Source: Portulaca oleracea
Lineage: Eukaryota > Streptophyta > Magnoliopsida > Caryophyllales > Portulacaceae
Direction: 5' to 3'
Assembly (NCBI GenBank): GCA_029582165.1
Contig: CM055884.1
Coordinates: forward strand, 15,642,537 to 15,706,536
Length of the DNA: 64,000 nucleotides
Translations under genes and position numbers: made by a program
Notes under the pieces: generated by a model
Databases searched by the model: none
What the model saw: only the letters and a program-made list of their open reading frames with translations
Told to the model about the DNA's origin: nothing
Shown: piece by piece, positions 1-12,150 of the stretch
How the letters are laid out: every line of letters starts with the position of its first letter
Position numbering within the stretch: the first letter of the stretch is position 1

Positions 1-2
1 TC

Positions 3-116
3 ACTGTAGAGTTCTTAAGAGATAAGTTTACTAAGGAAGGTCTCACTCATGCTCCAGATGAAACTGAGAGCAAACCTTTGGTCCCACTCCCGACCACATT
101 TGGATTAGGAAATTAA
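3..116 (+). CDS. possible 3' terminal exon of an unidentified gene (partial)
   Basis: An open frame enters from the left edge (frame 3) and runs 37 codons to a TAA at 114-116. The peptide is polar with a Pro-rich tail (motifs EFLRDKFTKEGL and PLVPLPTTFGLGN) and reads like the C-terminus of a real protein rather than AT-rich chance coding. No acceptor site or start is visible because the window begins here. I do not recognise the family. It could also be a chance open frame of this length. Confidence 0.25.
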   Translation, partial: TVEFLRDKFTKEGLTHAPDETESKPLVPLPTTFGLGN

Positions 117-965
117 CCAGGAAGTTTTAATCCCATGGTTGAACCTTTGGTACCTATTATTTTCATGTACAAACAATACAAATAACATAAATTTTCTCAA
201 ATTTTTCAAAATTTCCCAAAATTTCAACATTTGGTATTTATTAAAATTACACAATGTCTAGTAAATCTTCACAACTTTGTGAGAGAGATCACTGATGAGA
301 ATCACATATTATCAAGTTTCTTGACTTTTATGGTAAGTATAGCTAACTTTAAGTTTTAGATGTCGTTGACGCTATATTACATTTTTTGCAACTTCTACTA
401 AGCATTGATGAATGGCTACAATGCTTGATTTATTTTGTAGGAACTTAAAGCCTTGTTTTATATAGCACTACCAACTCAAACATGTTGATCTGTATTTAAC
501 CCTTGACTCTTACTCTTAGGATTCCCTTTGTTATTTCATATTTGCATGTAGTTAGTCATCTAAACCTAATTATCCGGTTGTGGCAATTTACTTCCCTATC
601 CTCTAATCACTTCGTCTTACTCAAGCATAATTACACTTAACTTCATGTCGTTGGTAGTATGGATTTTAGATGGAAAATTCCATCGCGATGCATGTATATT
701 TGTGGTAGTTTATTATATTATATATATTTAAGTAACTGGAAATCATGACAGGGAGCGATATCTGATGTTTAGTCCGACCCCTACTCTCGAATTTGATCGG
801 GGCTTCATTTTTGGTCTCACTCTCGGTCCCACCCACTACTAATGGTAGCTTGACTTAGGGGGTTGGACTTAATCGGGAATAGAACGGGACCAAGGTTCGC
901 GGAACTTTTACTCACCCCTAAATTTCAATCATTGTAAGCCTTAGTTTGACTATTTATCATGGTAT
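117..965. other. non-coding flank
   Basis: No supported gene. AT-rich sequence with a short GC-richer patch at about 745-905 in which 'gtcccac', 'tcggg' and 'ggacc' words recur. Nothing here carries the terminal signs of a mobile element. It ends at the target site CACAT (966-970) of the solo LTR. Confidence 0.5.
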
Positions 966-970
966 CACAT

Positions 971-2664
971 TGTAGGACCCCAGAAAAAGGAGGGAAAGAT
1001 TGTAGGCCTTTCCTCTTTTCTGTAGCGCTACTTAGGTTGTGATTGGGAGCTGATTAAGGTAGTTTAATCCTTAAATAAGAATATTTTTATTCTTTTCATA
1101 AAACATTTTCGATCTTTTATGGACCTTACTCATGCTAACTCACTCAAAGCCTGGTCAAGTCATTTCAATGATGCACCTACATCCAACCCGGTTCCAGATT
1201 AGGGCCAGGAGGGCACATGGGTCACTGGACTAACTCCTAGGCCATGTGACCGTGGCAGGGGTCAGGCCAGGGGCCCACGGTTGCCCAACTCAGGAAAAAG
1301 GGATTAGAAAGCAGTGATGGCCGCATGGCCTTGGCTGGATTCTACTCTCATTTTTCTCGGGTTGGCTCCTTAATTGTGGAGGTTGGGGGGATATCGATCC
1401 ATCTTGATTAAATTGACATGATGAACAAGAAGTGAGTTACACAGATTAAGACAAAAAAGCAGCCGCCAGCTGATTTAAGGAATCAACGAACCAAAAAAAT
1501 AAATAACTCCCGTCTGCGAACCCGAATTCCGAGCCCGGGGGTAAGGTTATGAATCCAAGAATTAAAGAACTCTCGAATTCACCTATTTTAAAAATAGACT
1601 CTACTAAAATCGACTTTGAAATGAAAGAGAGCGGGAAGAAGTTTAAGAGGTTTCACAATATCATATTCATGTCATGCAGGCATGGATTTTATTTACAGGA
1701 TGATATACAAAGGTGATTAATAATACTATTACATGATTACGAAATGACAAACAAATAGATGATCAAACCTTGCTTGATTGCAAGTGTTAATGGAGAAAGT
1801 AGAGAACTGGGACGGACTCATCGAACGACTTAGAATACCGATATCATAATAACCTCGGGACCTTTTGTATGAGAATAGGAGAGAATTTTTAGAGAGAGAT
1901 GGGAGAGGATTATAAATGATGGTTGATGATGGGAAGAATTTGATGAATTCCGTGATGATGGAGTGGGGTATTTATAGGTAAGGAGGGGGAAGTATTTGGA
2001 TGAAAGGAGGGAGCATGATCAAAAGATCACGCCCCTAATCAGCACCATGGTCACATGGCCTTTGACTCTACTTGAGTCAAAGGCGCCATGGCATGGATCA
2101 CGGGATCAACTGGTGAAGAGAAATGCGCAAAAAATCCAATTTGAACAGGCAATGACACGCGGCCAATAACAATCTAGTGCACGGATTGGTGACGTGGCAA
2201 GGTGCGGGAATCCTATTTGAGCTATGTAAGCCATGTGGCCATGGCAGTGTTCATGGGCCTGGTTGGCGCACTGGGCCTAGTTTATAGGCCTGGAAGCTGG
2301 TCATGGCCGCATAGCCTTGTTATCTGACTAGTCCAATTTCAAATGGCCATAACTCTTTCATCCGAACTCCGATTGAGGCAATTCAAATGGCGTTTGAAAG
2401 CTTATGATGTTTACTTTACCCTCATAAAAAGAATAAGGCCAATGAGACTTGTGGAAAAAATAGGATTCAAAAGGGTGAGCATATCTATATGGAAAGGGCG
2501 GAAAATGAAGGCTTTCATGGTGGGTTGGACCGGTGGCTTTTGATTGAGCCAAGTGACTTTTGATTGAGGAAGGCCCGTTGACTCTACATTCATTTTAGCC
2601 TCTTTTCTTATAGCTCTCGGTTTGTTTTTGTATAATTTTTCCGGTACAAAACTCGGTGTCTACA
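971..2664 (-). mobile_element. solo LTR of a Tat-like gypsy element with 5-bp target duplication
   Basis: A 1694-bp segment bounded on the + strand by TGTAGGACCCC and GGTGTCTACA, i.e. TG...CA ends, and flanked by identical CACAT at 966-970 and 2665-2669. No internal region is attached, so this is a solo LTR left by recombination between two LTRs. I read it on the minus strand: a TATA box (TATAAATA, 1969-1976 on the minus strand) lies about 690 bp after the TGTAGACACCG start, followed by a pyrimidine-rich leader. The first 18 bases resemble the LTR ending at 9973, which is attached to a Tat-like pol fragment. The family assignment is inference; the boundaries and duplication are direct. Confidence 0.85.
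1969..1976 (-). promoter_or_regulatory. TATA box in solo LTR
   Basis: TATAAATA on the minus strand, inside the solo LTR. The related LTR at 8327-9973 has the same octamer on the same strand (9448-9455), about 520 bp into the LTR. This supports both the orientation and its role as the U3 core promoter. Confidence 0.55.
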
Positions 2665-2669
2665 CACAT

Positions 2670-2947
2670 ATTTGTATTTGAAGATGAAAAAAATCATAAA
2701 TCTAGTATTGTGCATCAATTTGGCAATTATTATTCTAATGGTACAATTTGATTTTAAACTTAAAATACACAAAATTAAGTGTACCAAAACTTCCTAAAAT
2801 ACAAGGAATATAATAATTAGAGAATTTGTTTTAAATCACCTAAAACTAAAATCATAAATCATTTAAAATATGCCCCCTTTTGTTATGTTTGGATTCAATA
2901 TTAGAGAGTGATGAGAAAGGATGAAGGGGTAAGGTAACAAAGGGCGA
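2670..2947. other. non-coding
   Basis: AT-rich spacer between the solo LTR and a LINE tail. Nothing recognisable. Confidence 0.5.
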
Positions 2948-3316
2948 AGATGTTGACCACATACTCGTCCAATGCTAGGTTATACAACAGGTGTGGATGT
3001 GTGTGATGTAAGGTTTAGGTCATGACACTACAGCAATAGACAATATTAGATCCTGGTTTGCACAATGGATAGAAGTCATATTCACAAACAAAACGAGGAA
3101 GAAGATTTGGATTATGACTTGTTTTGCTATAATCTGGATAATATGAAACAATAGAACTAAGGTTGTGTTTGAAGGAAAGATCATAGACATAGACTTAATA
3201 GGAGAATTAATCAACAAAAGGGTAGCTATGTGGGTTGTTGCTGGGAATGATGAAATACCATATAGTGGAGAAGAATTGCAGAGAAATTTTAATCAAATCT
3301 CTATCATTTTCAACTA
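2948..3316 (+). pseudogene. LINE ORF2 3' end remnant (zf-RVT tail)
   Basis: Conceptual translation gives the typical end of plant L1-type ORF2: DVDHIL followed by QC (the zinc-binding-like zf-RVT block), then a tryptophan-rich stretch (RSWFAQW, KKIWIMTCF, WII, NNRTKVVFEGK), ending at a TAA at 3314-3316. Several stops interrupt it and neither the endonuclease nor the reverse transcriptase domain is present. It is a 5'-truncated, old LINE copy. The likely 3' UTR continues to roughly 3500, but no clear poly(A) or target duplication was found. Confidence 0.6.
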
Positions 3317-4570
3317 AGGTGGGACAATACTATATACTTAAAGAAGCAAAGAGGAGAAGAGAGATATGGAGGTAGCGAACAAGACAACAAGTGAGAAAAA
3401 TAGACTGCACATATGGTAGAGTATGGTGACGAGGTGTATCTCCTCTTCATATGTATTTTTTTAGGAATTCTTATATCGTTAGTCTCAGTTTGCGTGTATC
3501 AACTTTGCTTAGGCTTGTTTTGTTAGCCCAATTCTACGTTGGAACTTTGTGCTATTGGGCTAAAGTGTTCTTTGGAACTGTATGATGAATAATATGGACT
3601 TTTGCCCATTTAACAATAAAAAAAAACAGAGGGGAAGAGAAAAAAAAATAGAAGGAAAGAAGGAAGGAAAGGGAAATAATTTTAATTTTATATATAGATA
3701 TATTAATGAGGAAGTAGCGGGGAAAACAGGGAAGTATTAAAGTTATTTTTTTTTCTTTGTCTTTCCTCCTCATTTTAAGGTTAACCAGCTTTTGATGTCC
3801 CATGTGATGCACTGTAATTTTTTTAATTATTTTAGCTAATTTATTTTAAGGAGTAAATTATAACTGTAAAATTAATATCTTAGAAAAAACATTATACTAT
3901 CATAATATGATATAATTTCTTAATGTGAACATTTCTTTGATACTAATTTTTTGAATGATATGGTTGTAAATATAAAAGTCTATGTATATTATTTGTTACA
4001 TTCTTATTTTATAATGATTAATGACCAATTTGATGAAAGAAACTATAAAAAAAATGGTTATTATGTAAACTCAGAGTCAAGTTTAAACCATATTTTCAAA
4101 ATAAAGATATATTAAAGTTTTAATATTTATTTATCTCTCATTGTGTTCCATAGAGCAATATTATATGTTTTTTTTGGAGTTCTATATTTTAATATCTCTT
4201 AAATTTTACTTTAAATATATATTGATAGTATTGTTATAATAAATTTAGTAGAAGAAAGACTAATTAATGAATATTATTTATAAAATACTAGTGAATATTG
4301 TTTAATTGTGCATTAATATTTGTAATCTACACGTACGTATGATTTTGTTTTTTTTTTCCTTTTAAGTTGACACTTATTACATTAAATGGATGGTAGTAAA
4401 GTGGTAATTATCCTCAATTTTCATTCTCCCTACTAATGTTCAAATCTTGGTGAAAGTAAAATATTTTCCATTTTTGTTGGAAAAAATTATTCATAGGTTT
4501 GGAGTTTGGTTTAAAAAAACAAACTTTTGAAATTTTTTGTTTAAGTTCGAGTTTTCCTTGGGAGGTCATG

Positions 4571-4571
<1 letters not shown>
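3317..4571. other. non-coding AT-rich stretch
   Basis: No gene seen. The first ~200 bp may be the LINE 3' UTR. At 3618-3675 there is a purine-rich tract (GGAAGGAAAGAAGG type). The open frames in it are short and low-complexity. Confidence 0.5.
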
Positions 4572-4609
<38 letters not shown>

Positions 4610-4645
4610 TATATATACATATATGTGTGTGTGTGTGTGTGTGTG
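4572..4645. repeat. (AT)n and (TG)n microsatellites
   Basis: About 44 bp of AT repeat (4572-4615), a short AT-rich spacer and then a TG repeat (4624-4645). The repeat makes the Tyr-Ile and Thr-His open frames on the minus strand here meaningless. Confidence 0.95.
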
Positions 4646-6059
4646 AATAAAGAGAAATGAGTTTAAGTATGCTCGTTCCTTCCCTCTCACTTTATTTTTC
4701 GAAACAAGGGAAATGAAAACTAATAATTTACTATCCTCTTCCTTTACCTCAATATAAATGGAGAACATGTCTAGATTCAGTTTAAAGAAAAATGGTGGGG
4801 AAATATAACTATAGCAAGAAATTTGAAGAAATATGATTAATATTTTCCTTCTTTGGACATATTTGAAGAGAAATAGAGGGAAAAAAGGGTAAAACATAAA
4901 ACTTACTCTCCTTTTCTTTATTCGCCGTAATTTTGGAATTCATAAAATGAGGGGAATGAAGTGAAACATTATCTTCACATCCATCTTCTTCCTCGCTTAA
5001 TTTTGTCAAACAAAAAGATTATGAATTAATTATTCTTTATTCTCCTTCCACGTCTTTCTTTCTTTCATCACTCAATCTAAATAGACTATAAAACTTATCA
5101 GTTGCCACTATTTGACAAGAACATCAATCATATGCCTTGTAAATTGAAAAGACCAAAAGCAACCATAATGAGTTGACCATGCACTTGGTATTGATACCAT
5201 GAGATTTTTTTTTCACACCTAAGGTTCAACCCCGAGGTATGTTTGTAGGGATATCAGCGTGCAAATACTAAAATTCGTCACAACTAATTTTAACAATCAG
5301 AAGATGCTCAATATTAGAGTGACACTTTTATCTATGCTAAGAATAGCATAATACTAACGTTTCATTTCTAGACCTACCGCTTTTAAACCTTTCATTTCCA
5401 CCACTTCTACTTCAAAACCTATCGTTCCAAACTACTTTAAGCTTATTTTCAGTGACATACGTTCATTCTTTTCATCACTAATTTTCCAACTATTTTTGTT
5501 GTTTTTCATATTTGGGGAGCATAATGTGCACTTGATAAGCTTTCAAACAAGCCAACAACCAAATCAATATAATTCATATGGGAAAGTTATGCCATTTTTA
5601 AGTTGGACTCAATTTTAGCTATAGCTCCACGACCTCAAGCACAATTGGACTCCACGACTCGGATCATTTTTGGATTTCCACGACATAGTGAAGGCTAGGT
5701 TCCACGACACGTTTGATTATAGGTTCCATGGCGAGCCTAACCCTAGATCGTTGTTATTAGCGATCAATTGTTCAAAATAATGATGTGGATGATTCTACAA
5801 TATTTTTGAAAATATTTTACAATATTCAAAGTTATTATTATATGATTTGCCTATGCCAACATGCATTTTCTAAACGTCCCTTTGTTAGCATGCAGACATT
5901 CATAAAAACCCTAGCTCTAACCCTTCTCCCAACTGTAAATACAAATCATTTCCCTTCAGTTATCATCTTTAGAAAAATCTTTGAACTATCGAGTCCATCC
6001 TCATACTACACTTTATGCCTACTAATATCTTTCTCTTAAAAAAAAAGTAACATCACTAC
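4646..6059. other. non-coding; short periodic CCACGAC motif at 5627-5736
   Basis: No gene seen. Between about 5627 and 5736 the word (C/T)TCCACGAC or a one- or two-base variant recurs five times at 24-27 bp spacing. Such short periodic runs are common in plant LTRs and leaders, so this may be decayed LTR sequence, but no ends are visible. Confidence 0.4.
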
Positions 6060-6064
6060 ACTAA

Positions 6065-6500
6065 TTTAGATTGGCTTTGTTTAAGTTTACGAAATCAACA
6101 CATTCCGATCCTTCCATCCTTGGCACTGGGACAATATTAGCCATCCATTTTGGAAATTCAACCATCTTGATAAATCTGACGTCGATATATTTCTAGACCT
6201 CATCATGAATCTTACCGGACCACTCATTTTTTTATCGACGAGGTCGTCGTTGAATTGGTTTGGCGTCGGGATAAAGGGGAATAACATGCTCGACGATCTC
6301 TGGATTAATCTCGGGTGTATCTTCATATGATTTTGTGAACACATCAATGAATTCCCTTAGGAACTCTGAGAACTTCTGTTGCTCCTCCGGGGTTAATGAT
6401 TTGCCAATTTTCAATACCCAGAGAGTTTCAGGTGTTTCGACATTAATGACATTTGTTTCTTCTACCTCGGCCACCCGATTATCATGTTCATCCATAAATT
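6065..6500 (-). pseudogene. gypsy pol fragment: N-terminal part of reverse transcriptase
   Basis: An open frame at 6232-6495 (minus) carries LTPEEQQKF, EFIDVFTKSYED, EIVEHVIPLYPDAKPIQ and RRPRR, the conserved block just upstream of gypsy RT. After a frame change the strand continues as a decayed RT start: KIHDEV, FIKMVEFPKW, MANIVPVPRMEG and VDFVNLNKAN, with stops. These correspond to the 'VANIVPVPKKDG...CVDFRDLN' region of Tat/Athila-type RTs. The catalytic FxDD part is absent. Sequence on to 6950 may be the upstream protease/linker but is too decayed to define. Confidence 0.7.
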
Positions 6501-7139
6501 GCGGTGATTCGTTAAAGTCTTTTAAAGGTTCAATATCGAATATATAATTGTTATCACGTGCGTTTGGGGGAGGGGGGATGAGACTCGATGTACTCAGAAA
6601 GACTTACTTAATTGAATGCAGAAAGAAATACATAAATGTTAGTCACGGGGCTAATCCCAGTTGATTCAGACTCAAGGACAGACGCGCTAGTGCTCAACTT
6701 AGACGGGGCCTTAGAGAACTCTCCTAGGACTAAAGTTCATTTATTTTCGACGAAGTCAACTCAGGAAATTTCATGGCAACCCCCATAAGTGGTGAACATT
6801 TGGCTTGGATCGAACGTAGGGTTAGACAGTACAACAACAAGCGGGTCGACATCCTTCTTTTCTTGTTCTTGGTGGAACAACAGGCCAAAGTGTTGCTTCC
6901 TAGGAAATGAGTCCACTCGAGCAGTGCATGCATGTCCTAATTGACCTTGACATCAGACAAACAAAGGAAAACCCACCCTAATGCATGTAAGTCCTAATTG
7001 GCGTATATGGGACTTCCTACAAATGGAAGACACTTATATGCTTATTCGAGAAAAGACTTACTCGGGGACACGAGTTTGCATGCCTTAAATTCTATATGGT
7101 CCTAAGATAGACTCGTTACGTACAACAACACTTTACAAA

Positions 7140-7800
7140 AAAGGAGCATTATAAAGGGTCGGATAAAGTCAAAAAATGGCGAATTAAAATGAATTAGAAA
7201 GTACATCTCTTCGATTCTCAAAATGGATGGGCCTAAACCACGGGCCGACCACCTTAAAAGAGAATTTATCACTTGGGCTAACAAATTTATGTTAATTCAA
7301 GCCGTATTGGTTATTATACGGACTAAGATAATGTTTGACAAACTGATAGTCTAACTTTTATCTAACATTTTTAAGCAAACACATTTATTTTATTTTACTC
7401 ATTCAATTGTAAAGGATCGAAAAAACCCTACAAAAGGCGAGTTGAAATAGGTCTATCAACTCGATCATTAAATCCACCTTGGATGAGCTTAACCAACAGG
7501 CTGGCCATAAACTTTTGGACTTAATAATTAAATTTATAAATCAACTTTCCCTAGCCTTGTGACTATTACGTGGGCTAGAACGACATACACTAACTTGGTT
7601 TGGTCATTAGTCAATTTTTTTTGGGCCCCAACTAGGAAAACATTGAAAAGAGCTAAGTGAAATCATCAAAGGTGAGTCAAGGTGAATTGATGAAAAAGGG
7701 TAATCAACTTCTAAAATTGATGAGCCTACCAACCGAGCTAGCCATAAAATTCGAGGTTAACTCAACGATTATTACACGGACTAAAACAAAATCATCCAGT
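7140..7800. repeat. three diverged ~260-bp tandem repeats
   Basis: Three related blocks (about 7140-7330, 7410-7600, 7660-7800) share the order: 'GGCGA(A/G)TT...', a 'GATGG(G/A)C(C/T)' or 'GATGAGC' core, 'AACC...GGGC(C/T)G(A/G)CCA', 'TTATTACACGGACTA' or close variants. They lie between the 5' LTR and pol of the Tat-like element, where leader repeats are known in Tat/Ogre elements. Divergence is high, so the limits are approximate. Confidence 0.4.
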
Positions 7801-8307
7801 AAGGTCTGACTCTAATGAAAACTTCACATGCGTAAACACATATTTACACATAGCCTACAATATGGTGGTATCATAAACTGACTCTAAGTATAAGGGTTTA
7901 TTGGTTGGTAATGGCTTGGTGGCTCATGTCTTGCCCAGATGCATTTTTTTTATAGAAGATTACAACTCAAATGTACAAGGTGTTGCTCTTAGAAGCTCAA
8001 ATGGAGACCACTTAGAGTGATGCATGAGTGGATGTGTGACTAAAGCGCAAAACGGTGTAAATGCACTTATTTAGTACAGCCGTACCGACATCCCATGGGG
8101 TATATTTTTGGGTTAAAATAGAACCTAAACCATTGCTTTGGGTCCTCCCACAACACCAAAAAAATGGCAAAAGCGTAGCCTAAGGTTGAATGATTTAGAG
8201 ATGTAAAAACTATAACTTATTTTTCCCGAGTATTTGGAGTTAATAAGGTGTTCAAACTTTTTTCAAGTTATACCCTCTTTTTTTTTAAAAAAAAAAAAAC
8301 ACTCCCT

Positions 8308-8325
8308 AATGGAGTCGCCAAAATT
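8308..8325 (-). other. probable primer-binding region of Tat-like element
   Basis: The minus strand reads TTTTGGCGACTCCATTAGGG directly next to the inferred LTR end. A TTGGCGACTCC motif after the 5' LTR is typical of Tat-type elements. The priming tRNA was not determined. Confidence 0.4.
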
Positions 8326-8326
8326 C

Positions 8327-9973
8327 TATGGATGTCCCCGAGACAGTTTCCCCTTCTCGAGGCTTCCCCCGAAGAACAGGTGTGATGTGCGTGCCATGTG
8401 GAATTTCGGGATTTTGCTGGTGCTTTACTAAAACATTTTGGGTACATATTTCATGAATAGTTTAACTGTAAAATCACATTTCCTTTACTATAAGCACTTT
8501 ATGAAAGGTCAATTTAAACCCAAAGAGAGAACATCCACTTGCTCATTCTCCTTGAGCTTAATTTGTCCATTTCACAACATGCGGGGCTCGAAAAAGACAA
8601 TTTATGCAATTCCACTATTTAACAATACATAAAACATTCCTAAAATTGTATTGCACTATTGTAAGACCATAACTCACACAAAATCAATTTTAAAGCTTTC
8701 AAACATGGTCAAGGCAATAATAACAATGTATTTTAGTTGGAAGAGTCGCCCCTCAACTTTTTAAATGGAAAAGCCGAGAAAACCAAAGGAAAGACTCCGC
8801 CTACGAAGCAAACAACCGAATTCGAGGATAAGTTATAGACTCGAAAGATAAAGACCTTTGAATTCGCTTCTCACTTAAGGAATGACTCTGCTAAAAAGTT
8901 TCAAAATAAACTTTTCTAAAAGTTGGAAGGAAGATAGATTAAAGCATTACATCTTAAAATCAATCAACATATATAATTCATGAAAATAAACATATTATAC
9001 TATAACACAACAAAGAACAATTATATGATACAACAAGTGCAATTGATGAACATACAAAGTACTTAACAAAGTTTACTCGAGAACCTTGCTAGCCTTGAGA
9101 AAATGCTGATTTTGGCTTGCTGAACGCGAAGGTCGTGAGACTATAGGCACGACAAGAGAATTTTGGTGCTTTTTGGAGGTTTTTGGTTTCTTTTGTGTTG
9201 TATGGTCACTATAAGTTTTGGGTGATTTTGGATGAGGAAATGAGCTAGAGTGAGGTTTTAGGGAAAGGTATTTTAGGGTTAAGAGGGAATTATTAAGGAG
9301 GTGTTTAAGAATAATTCTTTTTTCCTTCCTTTTCTCTCTCTTTCACTACTGCTAAACTTCCTCTCTTCTCTCCTTCTTTTTTTATGTCCCCCTTCTTCTT
9401 TCTCTCAAGACAAGCCCTAGCCCCCTTTTCATGTCACAAGTAGCAAGTATTTATAGGCATCTACAGTAGTTCAACTCAGATTGGGGGGGGGGGGGGAGGT
9501 GTACTTGGTGTGCTTGATCACCAAGGTTACTATAAGAATCATCAATGTCCAGGATGGTCGCGCGGACTTTAGCATTTTGCATATGCTTTTTGCTAGTTGG
9601 TGAGTTGGAGGAGCTGACGATGGATTTTGGAAGTCCGTGTGGCCTTCAACATTTTGCACATTCCTTTTTTTTTTGTAGACTTGTTGGATAGAGCTTTGGA
9701 AGATTGGATTCGAACTTAGAACCTCACTAAAGATTGCGCAGACCTCACGTGTCTACATGGGATTTGCATGTTTTTACGTGGACATTCTGCACGTAAGTTG
9801 CATACAAAGCTAGGGTTTGTCCTTTTTTTTTTTATAAATTTGTGCATGTAGGTTTCATGCATGGCTAGGGTTCTTAAGGTTCTAAATTCCCTTTGTTTTT
9901 CGTATCCCTAAAATGAATAATAATATACATTAAAATGCACACAAACAAAAAGATTCAAAACCCGGTGTCTACA
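8327..9973 (-). repeat. 5' LTR of the Tat-like gypsy element
   Basis: About 1.65 kb, close to the 1694 bp of the solo LTR at 971-2664. On the minus strand it begins TGTAGACACCGGGTTTT (ending at + coordinate 9973), almost the same as the solo LTR start (TGTAGACACCGAGTTTT). It has TATAAATA at 9448-9455 (minus) and a pyrimidine/purine-rich leader at 9300-9420. The inner end is placed at 8327 because TTGGCGACTCC, the usual first internal motif, follows at 8311-8323. A 14-bp G run at 9483-9496 lies just upstream of the TATA box. Confidence 0.55.
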
Positions 9974-12150
9974 GGCATGCAGCAAACAAACGTTTCAAGG
10001 TCTTCGTATCCCCTTTGCATAGAATGCATCTATCATCCTCCAGATTATACGACCCCATACTCTCATTTGATCCTTCATAGGAACCTTACTATGCAAGAGG
10101 ACCCAAAGAATGAGACTATGCTTAGGAAGGCAAGCTTGCTCCATACAAGTTTGGCCCAGGATAGGGAGGCCGAACTATTTAGGATCCATTTATAGCCTGC
10201 GCAATAGTGTACCTCCCCTGTTCACTATCATGTCATGCTCATCTGCTTCCAGGAGTGCTTCCCTATTTGATTTCATTTTTGATACCATAGAGTTTTTTTT
10301 TTGAAGTAAGGACACGAGTCGTGAGGCTGATGATAGTCCCACCAGTCGACCCCTTTAATATGCCTACCATTAATCCACTTGATCTAGAGAATGTCCTTAT
10401 TCGACTCAATGTCCCAAACCAATCGAGCAAGGCACGTTTTGTTCCAGGCCTCCAACTTTCTCAGGCCCAAACCACCATTTTTCTTAGGTAAGCAATGGTT
10501 AGCCCATATGACCATAGGAGAGCGTGCGTAGCTAGCGGAGGCACTCCACAAGAAATTCCTACAATATTGGTTTAAATGGCCAAGAATCGTCTAGGAGAGA
10601 GGGACGATTCATGCCCAGAAGTCGAAGAACCCCATGAGGATCGTTTTGATTAGTGTAACTCGACCTACATAGTCTTGCGTGAGCCATTGGATCCCCTCGT
10701 GGTCTACCTCACCAAAGATACACTCAGACTTTGAGCATTAGCTTCCATCCCCGTGACAACTGAGAAATGACCGAAAGCTGCGTGGAGCCGCCTGACAAAA
10801 TCATAGTTTGCACTAGAGAAAATGATCAAGTCATCCACGAACATGAGATGAGCAAGCTTGAGCCTGTGGCAGTGAAGGTGATTCTTGAAGAACGAGTGAT
10901 TTGTTTGCCACTTGATGGCCTAAGAGAGATATTCCATTGGGATTATGAAGACGAGGGGGGAGATGGGGTCTCCCTATCTTAACCCTCACCCGCCCTTGGA
11001 ATTTTCAGTGCTACTCCCATTCAACTAGATCGAGAACGAAGTGGTAATGATACTTGTCATTACGCACCGAGTAATCCAGCTAGGGAACATGGCATCCCGA
11101 ACTTTCTTGCTTTGTAACAGGTTTACTTATCGCTAATTAGGCTTCAACAATGACCACAAGCCCTACGCAAACACCTCTGAGCTGGCCATTTGTCTAGGGT
11201 GATTCGTGGACCCTAGTAGATCTTTTTAGAAGTCTATTAGGTCTTGGTTGACTACATTAATCCTCTGAACGTGCTGCCCTTCCTGATCCTCCAGTGTATA
11301 GACATAAGAGCTCGACCTTTTTTGTCTCATTTTGGCAAAGAAGAGCCTTGAGCAATTGTCGCCCATGCTTTTCCAATCCATTTTACTCTGTTGATCTTTC
11401 AACATCAGGGAATACTTAAGGGTAAGCGTGTAGTAGTCTATGGCTTGTTTTTTAGCATTAATGAGGTGCTCATTAGTGGGATCAAGGGCCAACTAATTCT
11501 AAATATCTTTAGGCTTAGCTCTTTCCTCAATTTCCTTACGGTGTATATTGACAAAACGATCAGCATTGAGCCCCCTCGGCAACCTTTGCAAAGCCTACGA
11601 GAATTTGAGAAGTTGACGTTGCTTGTACCCCCTTGGAATGTGGGAAAGCCCCCCTTGAATGATGCTTGTGAACTTTGGGGTCAAAGTGAACATCGCAGAA
11701 CCTGAAACAAGGCCTAGGGTTGGGCACGGGCATGTTTGAATACAGACAACCGAGTGATTGAAAAGCCTTTCAACTTTAAGAGAGACATACATAAATTCAT
11801 CAAATTCATACTACAATAGAATAATAGCGAGCTTGTCGATTCGGGAGTACACGTGGGAGTTTGTCCAGGAACAGTAGACTCCGTCAAAGTGAGGCTCATG
11901 AAGCGCGTAGTCCTCCAGGCACTATTGAAAAGGCCTCATTTGGAAGGCCCTATAGAAATGCCCCCAATTTTGTTGTCCTCGCTCAACACTACATTGAATT
12001 CCCCCTAGATTCTTCCCCAAGGAGCATCCATAGAGCCTGTTATCCTATGAAGAACCTCCCAAAGTTGGGTTCTTTCCACAACATTGATAATATTGAAGAA
12101 AATAGATTGGGCCTGACTGATGTGGAATATGCTAATATTGAAGCCTTTTA
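9974..12150 (-). pseudogene. decayed LINE ORF2 (EN, RT, zf-RVT), minus strand
   Basis: On the minus strand, from right to left: end of the endonuclease (GEFNVVLSEDNKIGG near 12.0 kb; YCSWTNSHVYSRIDKL near 11.85 kb), the EN-RT spacer (QQSKMDWKSMGDNCSRLFF at 11226-11492), RT core pieces (GDPISPLVFII at about 10.96 kb; LMFVDDLIIFSS at about 10.83 kb, the FADD-box variant FVDD) and the zf-RVT (KLVWSKLALPKHSLILW; CILCKGDTKTLKRLFAAC, which ends exactly at the LTR junction). Stops and frameshifts occur throughout, so it is a non-coding relic. It abuts LINE A head-to-head near 12150. Confidence 0.75.

Larger units (their letters stand above)
6060..9973 (-). mobile_element. Tat-like Ty3/gypsy element, 3'-truncated, minus strand
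   Basis: Reading on the minus strand: 5' LTR (9973 down to about 8327), a conserved TTGGCGACTCC junction motif, a long decayed leader/gag region with diverged repeats, and the start of pol (about 6950 to 6060). The body stops near 6060, with RNase H, integrase and the 3' LTR missing. The LTR end at 9973 cuts directly into the zinc-finger end of a minus-strand LINE, so this element inserted into that LINE. Direct evidence: LTR terminus, TATA box, RT-like peptide. The Tat assignment rests on the peptide style and the TTGGCGACTCC motif, both recalled rather than searched. Confidence 0.6.

Noticed and set aside
4414..4897. Tyr-Ile and Thr-His repeat open frames on the minus strand
   Set aside because: They only translate the (AT)n and (TG)n microsatellites; no conserved domain.
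9935..10982. Plus-strand frames of 64-86 codons
   Set aside because: They are antisense to a minus-strand LINE whose RT and zinc-finger blocks are clear.
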